The position numbers were made by a program, and so were the translations under genes. A DNA stretch of 64,000 bases, taken from the NCBI GenBank assembly GCA_963826515.1, contig CAWGXI010000010.1, positions 558,001 through 622,000 on the forward strand, read 5' to 3'. Positions within the stretch are counted from its first letter, which is position 1. Each line of letters begins with the position of its first letter. Source of the DNA: DATFVJ01 sp963826515 (GTDB taxonomy: Bacteria; Actinomycetota; Actinomycetes; Streptosporangiales; Streptosporangiaceae). Shown one piece after another: positions 44,328 through 52,121 of this stretch. The notes beneath the pieces are model-generated. The model did no database searches. It was not told the DNA's origin and saw nothing but the letters and a program-made list of their open reading frames with translations.

Positions 44328-44906
44328 TCAGGCTGGGTCAGTCTCTGGTTGCTCCGCTGCGGCGGGTGCTGCGCCAGCCGCAGCGTCCTGCTCCTCCCGC
44401 TTGACGCGAAGCGCCTCGGCGAGCTGGGCAAGCTGAACCGGCAGAGCATTGAATGTTGCCGCGGCACGCGCCGTCGATGCCTTCATCGCGCCCGCGAGCT
44501 TCGCGAGTAGGACCTCGCGTGGCTCCAGGTCAGCGAGCCTGGTGATCTCCGCGGGGGTTAGCGCCGCGCCGTCGAGGACGCCGCCCTTGATGACGAGATG
44601 CGGGTGCGCCCGGGCGAAGTCGCGCAGGCCCTTGGCAGTCTCGACCACGTCTCCCTCAACGAAAGCGATTGCCGAGGGTCCGGTCAGCAGGCTGGAGATC
44701 TCCTCCTCAAGCCCGGCATCCTTAGCCGCGATCTTGGTGATCGTGTTCTTGACCACGGTGAACGTGGCGTTCTCACCCAGTGAGCGGCGCAGCTCAGCTA
44801 GCTGAGCAACGGTAAGCCCGCGATAATCGGTCAACATGGCGCCGTTCGAACTCTGGAATCTCTCCGTGAGCTCGGTGACCGCGGCCACCTTGTCTGCTCT
44901 CGCCAT
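44328..44906 (-). CDS. rplJ: 50S ribosomal protein L10
   Basis: Anchors the L7/L12 stalk and autoregulates through its leader RNA. The start at 44906 (MARADKVAAVTELTERFQSS) gives 192 residues with GGAGG close upstream. The open frame extends 86 codons further but only through leader repeats. Conserved segments are MLTDYRGLTVAQLAELRRSL, TVVKNTITKIAAKDAGLEEE and LVIKGGVLDGAALTPAEITR. An Ala/Glu-rich tail binds L7/L12 dimers in the family. Confidence 0.97.
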   Translation of the reverse strand: MARADKVAAVTELTERFQSSNGAMLTDYRGLTVAQLAELRRSLGENATFTVVKNTITKIAAKDAGLEEEISSLLTGPSAIAFVEGDVVETAKGLRDFARAHPHLVIKGGVLDGAALTPAEITRLADLEPREVLLAKLAGAMKASTARAAATFNALPVQLAQLAEALRVKREEQDAAAGAAPAAAEQPETDPA

Positions 44907-44920
44907 GGGCCTCCTTCCTT

Positions 44921-45031
44921 TCTGTTTAGCCCGGGGGACGACCCCCGGGCCCCCGGCTCTGTTTAGCCCGGGGGACGACCCCCGGACCCCCGGCTCAGTT
45001 AGCCCGGGGGGCGACCCCACGGGCTGCCGGG
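44921..45031. repeat. Three tandem 37-bp hairpin units just upstream of rplJ
   Basis: Units at 44921-44957, 44958-44994 and 44995-45031. The first two are nearly identical (TCTGTTTAGCCCGGGGGACG then ACCCCCGG, one G/A change); the third is diverged. Each has a strong CCCGGGGG-ACGA-CCCCCGG hairpin. They lie between the attenuator and the rplJ ribosome-binding site, so they are transcribed in the rplJL leader. Confidence 0.95.
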
Positions 45032-45078
45032 GGTGACTTCTCCCGGACCCCAGTAGGAGGCTGGAGAAGTCTGCGAAA

Positions 45079-45112
45079 GCAAAACGCCCCGGGCGCAGGC
45101 GCGGCCGAGGCG
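45079..45112 (-). terminator. Attenuator terminator of the rplJL leader
   Basis: On the minus strand CGCCTCGG pairs with CCGGGGCG (one G-U) around a GC-rich loop and is followed at once by TTTTGCTTT. It lies about 50 bases past the L10 leader core, the expected place for the attenuator that limits read-through from rplK-rplA and the leader. The structure is read by eye only. Confidence 0.75.
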
Positions 45113-45159
45113 TATCAGGGCCGTGGCGCCAGTGGCCACGGCGGAAGATCAGCTCACAA

Positions 45160-45255
45160 CTCACCTGCGCGGGCCGCCCGCCCTAGCGGGACCTTCGGCT
45201 ACTTTGGCTCCCTGGCAAGGGCGTCAAAGCAGCAACCAGCGGTCTTTGGCAACAC
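45160..45255 (-). ncRNA. Ribosomal protein L10 leader
   Basis: The transcribed (minus) strand shows TGCCAAAGACCGCTGGTTGC, later AGCCGAAGGTCCCGC, a CCCGC-TAGG-GCGGG hairpin and GCGGCCCGCGCAGGTGAG. These match the conserved blocks of the L10 leader, a kink-turn-containing element bound by the L10-L7/L12 complex to repress rplJL. Position between rplA and rplJ is correct. Exact limits are approximate. Confidence 0.9.
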
Positions 45256-45322
45256 CCAGTTTATGCTCGGGCCTTGATGGCGGCCAAATCGGTGGCGGCG
45301 GCCGCGAGGTAGCTCGGTTCAC

Positions 45323-46048
45323 TCAGCTGGTCACGGCCTCCTCAAGCTCCTCGGTCAGGCCGCGTGTCTTGTTCGGGTCGACCGGGATGCTCGGGCCCAT
45401 GGATGTGGTGAACGCCGCCTTCCTCAGGTACCTGCCTTTGGCGGCGGCAGGCTTGAGCCGCATGACCTCGTCCACCGCAGCCGAGTAGTTCTGAACTAGG
45501 GCGAGTTCGGGAAACGACGCTTTGCCGATCACAAAATGCAGGTTGCCGTGCCTGTCCACCCGGAACTCGATCTTGCCACCCTTGATGTCACTGACGGCCT
45601 TAGCCACGTCGTTGGTGACCGTCCCCGTCTTCGGGTTGGGCATCAGGCCACGCGGGCCGAGCACGCGGCCGAGCCTGCCGACCTTGCCCATCAGGTCTGG
45701 GGTCGCCACGACCGCGTCGAAGTCGAGGAAGCCGCCCTGGATGCGCTCGATCAGATCGTCTGTGCCGACGTAGTCGGCGCCCGCCTCCGTGGCCTCGTCG
45801 GCACGCTGACCGGTCGCGAAGACCAAGACCCTGGCCGTCTTTCCGGTGCCGTTGGGCAGGTTCACCGTGCCACGCACCATCTGATCGGCCCGGCGCGGGT
45901 CGACGCCCAGCCGGAGCGCAACCTCAACGGTGGGGTCGAACTTCGTGGTCGCCGTCTTCTTGGCCAGCTTCGCCGCCTCGGCGGGGCTGTAAAGCTTGCT
46001 GCGGTCAACCAACTCGGCCGCCTTGCGGTACGCCTTGCTGCGCTGCAT
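45323..46048 (-). CDS. rplA: 50S ribosomal protein L1
   Basis: L1-stalk protein involved in tRNA exit. The 241 residues include SKAYRKAAELVDRSKLYSPA, DPTVEVALRLGVDPRRADQM, RGTVNLPNGTGKTARVLVFA and GPRGLMPNPKTGTVTNDVAK. The C-terminus ends SIPVDPNKTRGLTEELEEAV. Length is normal. It follows rplK by 90 bases. Confidence 0.99.
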   Translation of the reverse strand: MQRSKAYRKAAELVDRSKLYSPAEAAKLAKKTATTKFDPTVEVALRLGVDPRRADQMVRGTVNLPNGTGKTARVLVFATGQRADEATEAGADYVGTDDLIERIQGGFLDFDAVVATPDLMGKVGRLGRVLGPRGLMPNPKTGTVTNDVAKAVSDIKGGKIEFRVDRHGNLHFVIGKASFPELALVQNYSAAVDEVMRLKPAAAKGRYLRKAAFTTSMGPSIPVDPNKTRGLTEELEEAVTS

Positions 46049-46138
46049 GTGTCTTCTCCTTCGCGTTGCTGAGGAGGGCGTGGTCTACGGGCCAGCGCGA
46101 GGCCCTGCCACGGTGGCGGCTGTGGTGCCGGCGGCTGC

Positions 46139-46588
46139 TTACGGCGCGGGACTCGGTCCGCCCTCGACCGTGATGCCCATGGAACGCGCCGTGCCGGCGA
46201 TGATCTTCTCGGCGGCCTCAATGGTGTTGGCGGTCAGATCGGGCATCTTTGTCTGCGCGATCTCGCGGACCTGCGCGGCGGTGATCGAACCAACTTTGGT
46301 GGTGTGCGGCTCGCCACTGCCCTTCTCGACACCGGCCGCTTTCTTGATTAGCTCAGGCGCAGGCGGCGTCTTGGTGATGAACGTGAACGACCGGTCCTCG
46401 AAGATGGTGATCTCAACCGGGATCACGTTCCCTCGCTGGGCTTCTGTCGCAGCGTTGTACTGCCTGCAGAAATCCATGATGTTGACGCCGTGCGGGCCGA
46501 GCGCGGTCCCCACCGGCGGCGCCGGCGTAGCCTGGCCGGCGGGCAGCTGCACCTTGACAACCGCCGCGATCCTCTTCCTGGGAGGCAT
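46139..46588 (-). CDS. rplK: 50S ribosomal protein L11
   Basis: GTPase-centre protein and thiostrepton-site component. The 149 residues start [20 protein letters not shown] and include the Pro-rich segment [40 protein letters not shown] and [20 protein letters not shown]. Length is typical. Confidence 0.99.
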
Positions 46589-46608
46589 GTCTGCAGAATC
46601 CTAACTTT

Positions 46609-47349
46609 TCAGATCTTCGCCACTTGATCGAAGGAGAGCTCGACCGGCGTCTCCCTGCCGAAGATCGATACCAGCACCTTGAGCTTCTGGGTATCAGCGT
46701 TGATCTCGTTGACCGTGGCAGGGAGCGTGGCGAACGGGCCGTCCATTACGGTAACCGACTCGCCGACCGTGAAGTCCACGACCGTGCGCTCTTCCTCCTT
46801 CTTCTTTGCCTGCTCCTCCGGCTCAGGCGCAAGGAGCTGCGCGACCTCGTCAAGGCTGAGCGGCGACGGCCTGCTCGAGAGCCCGACAAAGCCAGTTACA
46901 CCAGGCGTATTGCGTACCGCGGCCCACGACTCGTCGGTCAGGTCCATCCGGACAAGGATGTATCCGGGCAGCACCTTCTCTGAGACCTGCTGCCGCTTGC
47001 CGCCCTTGATCTCGGTCACCTGGTGTGTCGGCACCTCAATCTGGAAGATGTAATCCTCCATGTTCAGCGACTGGGTCCGGCTCTCCAGGTTGGTCTTTAC
47101 CCGGTTCTCATATCCGGCGTACGAATGCACGACATACCAGTCGCCCGGAAGCATCCGCAGCTGCCGCTTGAACTCTGCTACCGGGTCGCTCTCGGGCTCG
47201 GCGCCCTCCGGCGCAGAGCCGGGCGCCGTGTCGGGCGCATCCGGTTCTGGCTCGTCAAGCACGTCTCCGGCACGACCCTCTGGCACGCCGGAGTCGAGAG
47301 CCTGCTCGTCGGCTTCGCTCTCGCCCGCATGCAGTTGGGACTCGGACAC
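46609..47349 (-). CDS. nusG: Transcription termination/antitermination protein NusG
   Basis: Modulates RNA polymerase pausing and links it to Rho or the ribosome. The 246 residues have an acidic disordered N-terminus (about residues 1-65). The NGN domain follows (DWYVVHSYAGYENRVKTNLE, PGYILVRMDLTDESWAAVRN, TPGVTGFVG). It ends in a KOW domain (VDFTVGESVTVMDGPFATLP, VSIFGRETPVELSFDQVAKI). Acidic extensions are common in actinobacterial NusG. It lies 20 bases before rplK. Confidence 0.98.
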   Translation of the reverse strand: MSESQLHAGESEADEQALDSGVPEGRAGDVLDEPEPDAPDTAPGSAPEGAEPESDPVAEFKRQLRMLPGDWYVVHSYAGYENRVKTNLESRTQSLNMEDYIFQIEVPTHQVTEIKGGKRQQVSEKVLPGYILVRMDLTDESWAAVRNTPGVTGFVGLSSRPSPLSLDEVAQLLAPEPEEQAKKKEEERTVVDFTVGESVTVMDGPFATLPATVNEINADTQKLKVLVSIFGRETPVELSFDQVAKI

Positions 47350-47549
47350 GGTGACTCTTTCTCTCTCGTTGTGGCTGCCGGCGGTGCCGACGTGGTCAGG
47401 GCCTCGTCAGCCGCGCCGACGTGGTCCGTGGCCGGATCGGCCTGGGCCGCCCCGGATGACTCGGTGATGGTCGCTGCCGACGGCGCCGGCTAGCGCTAGC
47501 TTGTACCCCCGCGATCGTGCCCGTTTTCCCGGCTGCCACAGCGCGCGGC

Positions 47550-47798
47550 TCAGCCGAAGAGCCCAAGCACGAGCTTCGTGAACAGGTAGTCCAGGCCCGT
47601 CACTATCCCGACCATGACAAGTACGAAGACCAGGGCCACGGTCGTATACGTGATCAGCTCACGGCGCGTCGGCCAGATCACCCTGCGTAGTTCGGCAACG
47701 ACTTGGCGGAAGTACAGCGCGGGCGAAGTACGGGAACCCTTCTTGGGCCCCGAATTGCCCCGCCGCTCCGCGGCAGAACCCCGTGTCTGAGTCACCAT
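47550..47798 (-). CDS. secE: Preprotein translocase subunit SecE
   Basis: Small Sec-translocon subunit. I start at the ATG at 47798 (MVTQTRGSAAERRGNSGPKK), giving 82 residues; 26 upstream open codons run back to the tRNA gene and are not conserved. The amphipathic segment SPALYFRQVVAELRRVIWPT and one membrane helix (LITYTTVALVFVLVMVGIVT) define the family. It lies between tRNA-Trp and nusG. Confidence 0.96.
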   Translation of the reverse strand: MVTQTRGSAAERRGNSGPKKGSRTSPALYFRQVVAELRRVIWPTRRELITYTTVALVFVLVMVGIVTGLDYLFTKLVLGLFG

Positions 47799-47849
47799 GT
47801 CCTCACCTGAGCCGCACCGAAACTGAACTTCATACCCGAGCCGTACTCG

Positions 47850-47923
47850 CAGGGCAGGAGGGACTCGAACCCCCAACCGCCGGTTTTGGAGACCGGGACT
47901 CTAGCCAATTGAGCTACTGCCCT
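47850..47923 (-). tRNA. tRNA-Trp (anticodon CCA)
   Basis: The minus strand gives AGGGCAGTAGCTCAATTGGC, an anticodon loop CTCCAAA with CCA, a T-arm GGTTCGAGTCC and a 3' CTGCCCT that pairs perfectly with the seven-base acceptor strand. The discriminator G follows; CCA is not encoded. It lies just upstream of secE, the standard actinobacterial position. Confidence 0.98.
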
Positions 47924-47925
47924 CT

Positions 47926-47984
47926 GTTTCAACCCACTGTGTTTCAACCCACTGTGTTTCAACCCGCTGTGTTCAACCCGCTGT
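47926..47984. repeat. 15-bp tandem repeat next to tRNA-Trp
   Basis: Four adjacent units of GTTTCAACCCACTGT: 47926-47940, 47941-47955, 47956-47970 (CCG variant) and 47971-47984 (one T short). They lie immediately upstream of the tRNA-Trp 5' end, where its promoter or leader would be. Confidence 0.95.
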
Positions 47985-48391
47985 TCAAGGTACCGACGAC
48001 CTTCTGGAACTGTACAGAAGGCCGCGCCGGGAGTCCCGGCGCAGCCGCACGCGGACATGCGGCGGCTATGCAGCGGACTGCCAGAGCCGCAAGTGTACGT
48101 GGTTCGGCCGCGCGACGTCGAACCAGCGCGGGCAGCGCAACCCGATCATCATGCTAAACGGCTGTGCTGGGCACGACTCCATAAGTTCTGCGGAGAGGAT
48201 CGGGGGAACCCGTGCCAGCCCAGGGACGACCGGCCGGGACATTGCGGCCAAGCCGCGAGGCCAAAAGGGCGCTAAGTTCCCCACGGACGAAACCTTGCGG
48301 CGGCCCGGGTGGTCGGCCGACGGCGCGCGTACTGAGTTCGCGGCGGCCCCGCGTGCTGAGCGACGGCCCGCGTACTGGGTCGGCGGCGGCC

Positions 48392-48522
48392 CGGGTGCTG
48401 GCGGCCACCCGGGTGCTGGGCGGCCACCCGGGTGCTGGGCCGGCCACCCGGGTGCTGGGCGGCCACCCGGCGTGCTGGCGACCCGGGTGCTGGCGGCCAC
48501 CCGGTGCTGGGCCGGCCACCGG
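48392..48522. repeat. ~18-bp GC-rich tandem repeat upstream of the aminotransferase gene
   Basis: About seven imperfect units of GGGTGCTGGCGGCCACCC with one- or two-base length variation. Each is nearly palindromic (GGGTGCTGG / GGCCACCC). Antisense reading frames here (GGRPAPGWPA-type repeats) are by-products. Confidence 0.85.
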
Positions 48523-48631
48523 CGTACAGGGCCGGCGGCGGCCCGGGTGCTAAGCCGACGACCCGCGTACAAGACCGGCCGGCGGCCGCCGAAGTGGAAA
48601 GGCGCTCCCGCGAGATGACACGATAGGAGAT

Positions 48632-49843
48632 ATGCGAACGCTGCATCCCCGCATCTCGGCGCGGGTATCCGCCATCACAGAATCCGCGACCCTGGCCGTC
48701 GACGCCAAGGCTAAGGCACTAAAGGCGGCAGGGCGGCCGGTGATCGGATTCGGCGCGGGCGAACCCGACTTCCCGACGCCCGCTTATATCGTTGCGGCTG
48801 CCCAAGAGGCCTGCGCTCAGCCGCGTTTCCATAAGTACACGCCGGCGGCAGGGCTTCCGGAGCTGAGAGAAGCGATCGCGGCGAAGACCGCGCGCGACTC
48901 GGGTTACCAGGTGCGCGCGAGCCAGGTGCTCGTCACCAACGGCGGCAAGCAGGCCGTGTACCAGGCCTTCGCGGCGCTGCTTGACCCGGGCGACGAGGTG
49001 CTCTTGCCCGCCCCCTACTGGACCACCTATCCAGAGTCGATCAAGCTCGCTGGCGGGATTCCTGTCCCGGTTGTCACCGACGAGCGGGCCGGCTACCTGG
49101 CTTCGGTTTCCCAGCTCGAGGCCGCCCGCACGGACCGCACCAAGGTGCTGCTCTTCGTATCGCCTTCCAACCCGACCGGCGCCGTATACCCGCCCTCCCT
49201 TGTCGCCGAGATCGGCCGCTGGGCCGTGGCCAACGGGATTTGGGTGATCACCGACGAGATCTACGAGCACCTTGTCTATGACGACGCAAGGTTCAGTTCG
49301 ATGCCGGTACTGGTCCCAGCGCTCAGCGAGTGCTGCGTGGTGGTCAACGGTGTCGCGAAGACCTACGCGATGACCGGGTGGCGGGTCGGCTGGACGATCG
49401 GGCCACCCGACCTCACCAAGGCGGCCGCGAACCTTCAGTCACACGCGACGTCGAACGTCTGCAATGTCGCGCAGGCAGCGGCGCTCACCGCGGTCACCGG
49501 TGATCTCTCGGCGACAGCGACCATGCGCGACGCCTTCGACCGGCGCAGGCGCGTTATGAGCCAGATGCTGAACGAGATCCCCGGTGTCACCTGCCCCGAG
49601 CCGAAAGGCGCGTTCTACTGCTATCCGTCCGTCAAGGAGCTGATCGGCAGCCAGATTCGCGGTACCCGGGTGGAGAGCAGTGTGGGGCTCGCCGAGCTGA
49701 TTCTGGAGCAAGCGGAGGTGGCCGTGGTTCCAGGCGAGGCGTTCGGGACCCCTGGCTACTTCCGGCTGTCGTGCGCCCTAGGTGACGGTGACCTCGCAGA
49801 AGGGGTCAGCCGGATGGCAAAGCTGCTCGCTGAGGCCCGCTGA
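48632..49843 (+). CDS. aspC: Pyridoxal phosphate-dependent aminotransferase (aspartate aminotransferase family)
   Basis: Class I/II aminotransferase, probably aspartate or alanine type; substrate cannot be fixed from sequence. The 403 residues begin MRTLHPRISARVSAITESAT. They have the GEPDFPTPAYI substrate motif, KYTPAAGLPELREAIA, NPTGAVYPPSLVAEI, and the PLP-lysine region (VNGVAKTYAMTGWRVGWTIG). The C-terminal arginine motif is GYFRLSCALGDGDLAEGVSR. AGGAG precedes the ATG. It is followed by a broken adenosine deaminase gene, as in the common aspC-add pair. Confidence 0.93.
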   Translation: MRTLHPRISARVSAITESATLAVDAKAKALKAAGRPVIGFGAGEPDFPTPAYIVAAAQEACAQPRFHKYTPAAGLPELREAIAAKTARDSGYQVRASQVLVTNGGKQAVYQAFAALLDPGDEVLLPAPYWTTYPESIKLAGGIPVPVVTDERAGYLASVSQLEAARTDRTKVLLFVSPSNPTGAVYPPSLVAEIGRWAVANGIWVITDEIYEHLVYDDARFSSMPVLVPALSECCVVVNGVAKTYAMTGWRVGWTIGPPDLTKAAANLQSHATSNVCNVAQAAALTAVTGDLSATATMRDAFDRRRRVMSQMLNEIPGVTCPEPKGAFYCYPSVKELIGSQIRGTRVESSVGLAELILEQAEVAVVPGEAFGTPGYFRLSCALGDGDLAEGVSRMAKLLAEAR

Positions 49844-49941
49844 AGCTTGCCCGGACATCACAGACAAAAGCCGAATTCCATTCGGTAGCGTTGTGGATGA
49901 CGTCGAAGCCGAGCATGACGTAAGAACCTGGCACGGTGCGG

Positions 49942-50009
49942 AAGCTGAGCACCGGTGGGGCGCTGAGCCGGGTGGAAGCTGAGCCGGGTGGAAGCTGAGC
50001 ATGGTGGAA
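49942..50009. repeat. 16-bp tandem repeat between aspC and the add pseudogene
   Basis: Units of GCTGAGCCGGGTGGAA at 49962-49977 and 49978-49993, a variant at 49994-50009 (GCTGAGCATGGTGGAA), and a looser copy from about 49943. They lie just upstream of the decayed adenosine deaminase gene, possibly replacing its original leader. Confidence 0.88.
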
Positions 50010-50069
50010 GCCGTGTGGAAATAATTGAGCATGGTGTGGAAGGGCAAGTGGTGGGGGGTTCCGGTCTTG

Positions 50070-51138
50070 CGCTGCGGTATGGCGTAAGACGGCCGGTCCG
50101 TGCCCTGCCCAAAGCACACCTGCACCTGCACCTGACCGGGGCAATGCGGCCCTCCACCCTGATCGATCTCGCCTGCCGTCACGGCGTCGGATTACCCCCA
50201 CGCCCTCACCACGAACCGGCCACCGCAGCTACGCGGAACGGACGAGCGGGGCTGGTTAAGGTTCCAGCGGCTTTACGACATCGCCCGTTCTGTCCTGCGC
50301 ACCCCGGCAGACGTAGGTCGGCTACTGCGCTAGACCGCCGAGGACGAAAGCGAGGAAGGCTCGGGCTGGCTGGAGATCCAGGTGGACCCATCCGGGTACG
50401 CGGGCCGTTTCGGCGGCCTGACGCCCACAGTTGAGCTGGTTCTCGACGCGGCGGCGCAGGCGTCAAGTGCGACCGGAGTCGGCATCGGTGTGATCATCGC
50501 GGCGAACCGCACCAGGCACCCGCTCGACGCCAGGACGCTCGCCAGGCTCGCCGCACGATATGCGGGGCGAGGCGTCATCGGAACCCGGGCTCAGTAACGA
50601 CGAGCGCCGCGGTCCTGCCGCGGAGTTTGCACCGGCGTTCCGCATCGCCGCCCGCGCCGGGCTCCTTGCCGTTCCGCATGGCGGCGAGCTTGCCGGTCCG
50701 GATAGCGTCCGCGCCTGCCTGGCGCAGTTGAACGCGGACAGGATCGGTCACGGCGTGCGAGCCGCGGAGGATGCGGCCCTGACGCACCTGCTCGCAGCGC
50801 GCGGCACCACGCTGGAGGTGTGCCCCACGTCCAATGTCGCGCACGGGGTCGCCGCCCGCGCGGAAGACGTACCGCTTCGGGCACTTCGGGATGCCGGGGT
50901 GAGTATCGCCCTCGGCGCCGACGACCCGCTGTTGTTTGGCGCCAGGCTCACCGCGCAGTACGAACTTGCGCGGCACGCACACCTGTGCACTGATCAGGAA
51001 CTCGCCGACCTCGCCCGCACTTCGGTGCGACGTTCGGCCGCGCCCAGCCATATTCGGGCCGCCCTGCTAGCCGGAATCGACTCCTGGCTGACCGCACCCG
51101 CCGGCACCGCCCCGGCTCCACCCGCCGGGCGCCCGTAG
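50070..51138 (+). pseudogene. add: Adenosine deaminase, inactivated by two frameshifts and a nonsense codon
   Basis: Family member that would deaminate adenosine to inosine. Pieces lie in three frames. The first has the metal-binding KAHLHLHLTGAMRPSTLIDL. The second, from about 50205, reads LRGTDERGWLRFQRLYDIAR, meets an in-frame TAG at 50331-50333 in place of a Glu-like codon, then continues SGWLEIQVDPSGYAGRFGGL up to YAGRGVIG. The third, from about 50585, has PGLSNDERRG, AVPHGGELAG, RIGHGVRAAEDAA and SIALGADDPLLFG. Catalytic residues remain recognisable, so decay looks recent. No good start codon or ribosome-binding site precedes the first piece. Confidence 0.9.
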
Positions 51139-52121
51139 CCGGGCGGCGGCGCGGCAGCCGTCCGCTGAAGATGATCGTCGCCGTGGAGCGAAACCGCCCG
51201 GGCCACGGTCGCGGGCTTTCAGCGGCGCGCGCGTCCTTCGGCATAAAGATCACCTGCGGCGGTGCACACTGTGGGCCCAAGCCGGTGGAGGCACCGCCGC
51301 CTCCGGCGCATTCCGCAGAAGGCCTTCGCCGACGCGGCCGGACGCCAGGGCGTCACGCCAGCGCGCCGCGCACCGCGCCCAACACCGGAGCGACAGCTCC
51401 GCAGGCAAGCGCACCATGATCGGTGGGTACCTTACCCGCGTATACGGCGGGTTAGGTACCACGATCATGGATGTCGGCCGGTGAGGGGTGCAGATCTGTT
51501 CCGCGGGCGCAGTGTTTCGCGTGGCTTGGGCTTGTGTGGCGCGGCTCGGCCCGGCCCGATGGTGTTCGCCAATTCACCAGCGGCGTTGCTTTAGTCGTCT
51601 GTAGCGGTCTCTTCATCGACGCGCACTTCCACCGCACCAGCGACCTGCGCCACAACGGCAAGAGTTCGGCATTGCGCCTTGACCTCGTGCCGGGCCGCGA
51701 GTGCCGATTGAATGAATTGCGTCACCAGGCAAAGGCTCTGGGTCGGCGCAACTCGACCGAGGCTACCTGGGCATTCGCCCTCAGACTCTCCCGTACGGGC
51801 CATTGTCATTTAAGGCGCATGCCGGTGCCGGTGTCAACCGCGGTACGATCATTAGTTATAGTCTGACCCGCGTGAGTTCGCACATGTCACAATCGACAAT
51901 TGTTGCACTAAAGTTTGCGCGTTTGGCTAGCGGAGACAAACTCATCCGCCACTAGTTGTGTACGGTCCGGGATGGTCCGCCGCATGTTCGGTCCCGCGCC
52001 GTCCCTGCCGAGCCAATAGCCTGGTCCTCCGTGGGACCGGCGCGCTCGCGCCGCTGGCCGGGCTCCCCGCGTCCGGTGTCGTGCGCCCCCAGCGCTGTGA
52101 GATGGGTATCAGCGGGGCTGA
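51139..52121. other. 983-base gap between the add pseudogene and murB
   Basis: No convincing gene. A frame at 51471-51866 (plus) has a hydrophobic patch (FTSGVALVVCSGLFIDAHFH) but no recognisable family and poor codon bias. The gap holds a long inverted repeat at 51415-51469. A relatively AT-rich stretch lies at 51790-51960 (TCACAATCGACAATTGTTGC, ACTAAAGTTTGCG). The area could be a remnant of lost DNA. Confidence 0.6.
51415..51469. repeat. Long imperfect inverted repeat
   Basis: The left arm 51415-51439 (CATGATCGGTGGGTACCTTA then CCCGC) and right arm 51447-51469 (GCGGGTTAGGTACCACGATC then ATG) pair over about 22 positions with one mismatch and two single-base bulges around a 7-base loop. No T-run follows. 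A terminator for add, an operator or a mobile-element end are all possible. Confidence 0.88.

Larger units (their letters stand above)
47924..48631. other. 708-base repeat-rich spacer between tRNA-Trp and an aminotransferase gene
   Basis: Divergent gap holding two minisatellites (47926-47984 and about 48392-48522). The section 48000-48300 has no repeat, RNA or gene that I can identify. The tRNA-Trp/secE promoter should lie near its left end. Confidence 0.7.

Noticed and set aside
44907..45164. 86-codon N-terminal extension of rplJ
   Set aside because: It reads through the L10 leader hairpins and attenuator. The ATG at 44906 has a strong ribosome-binding site and matches the family.
51471..51866. 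131-codon plus-strand frame in the add-murB gap
   Set aside because: No recognisable domain, no clear ribosome-binding site, weak codon bias; kept only as a note in the spacer entry.
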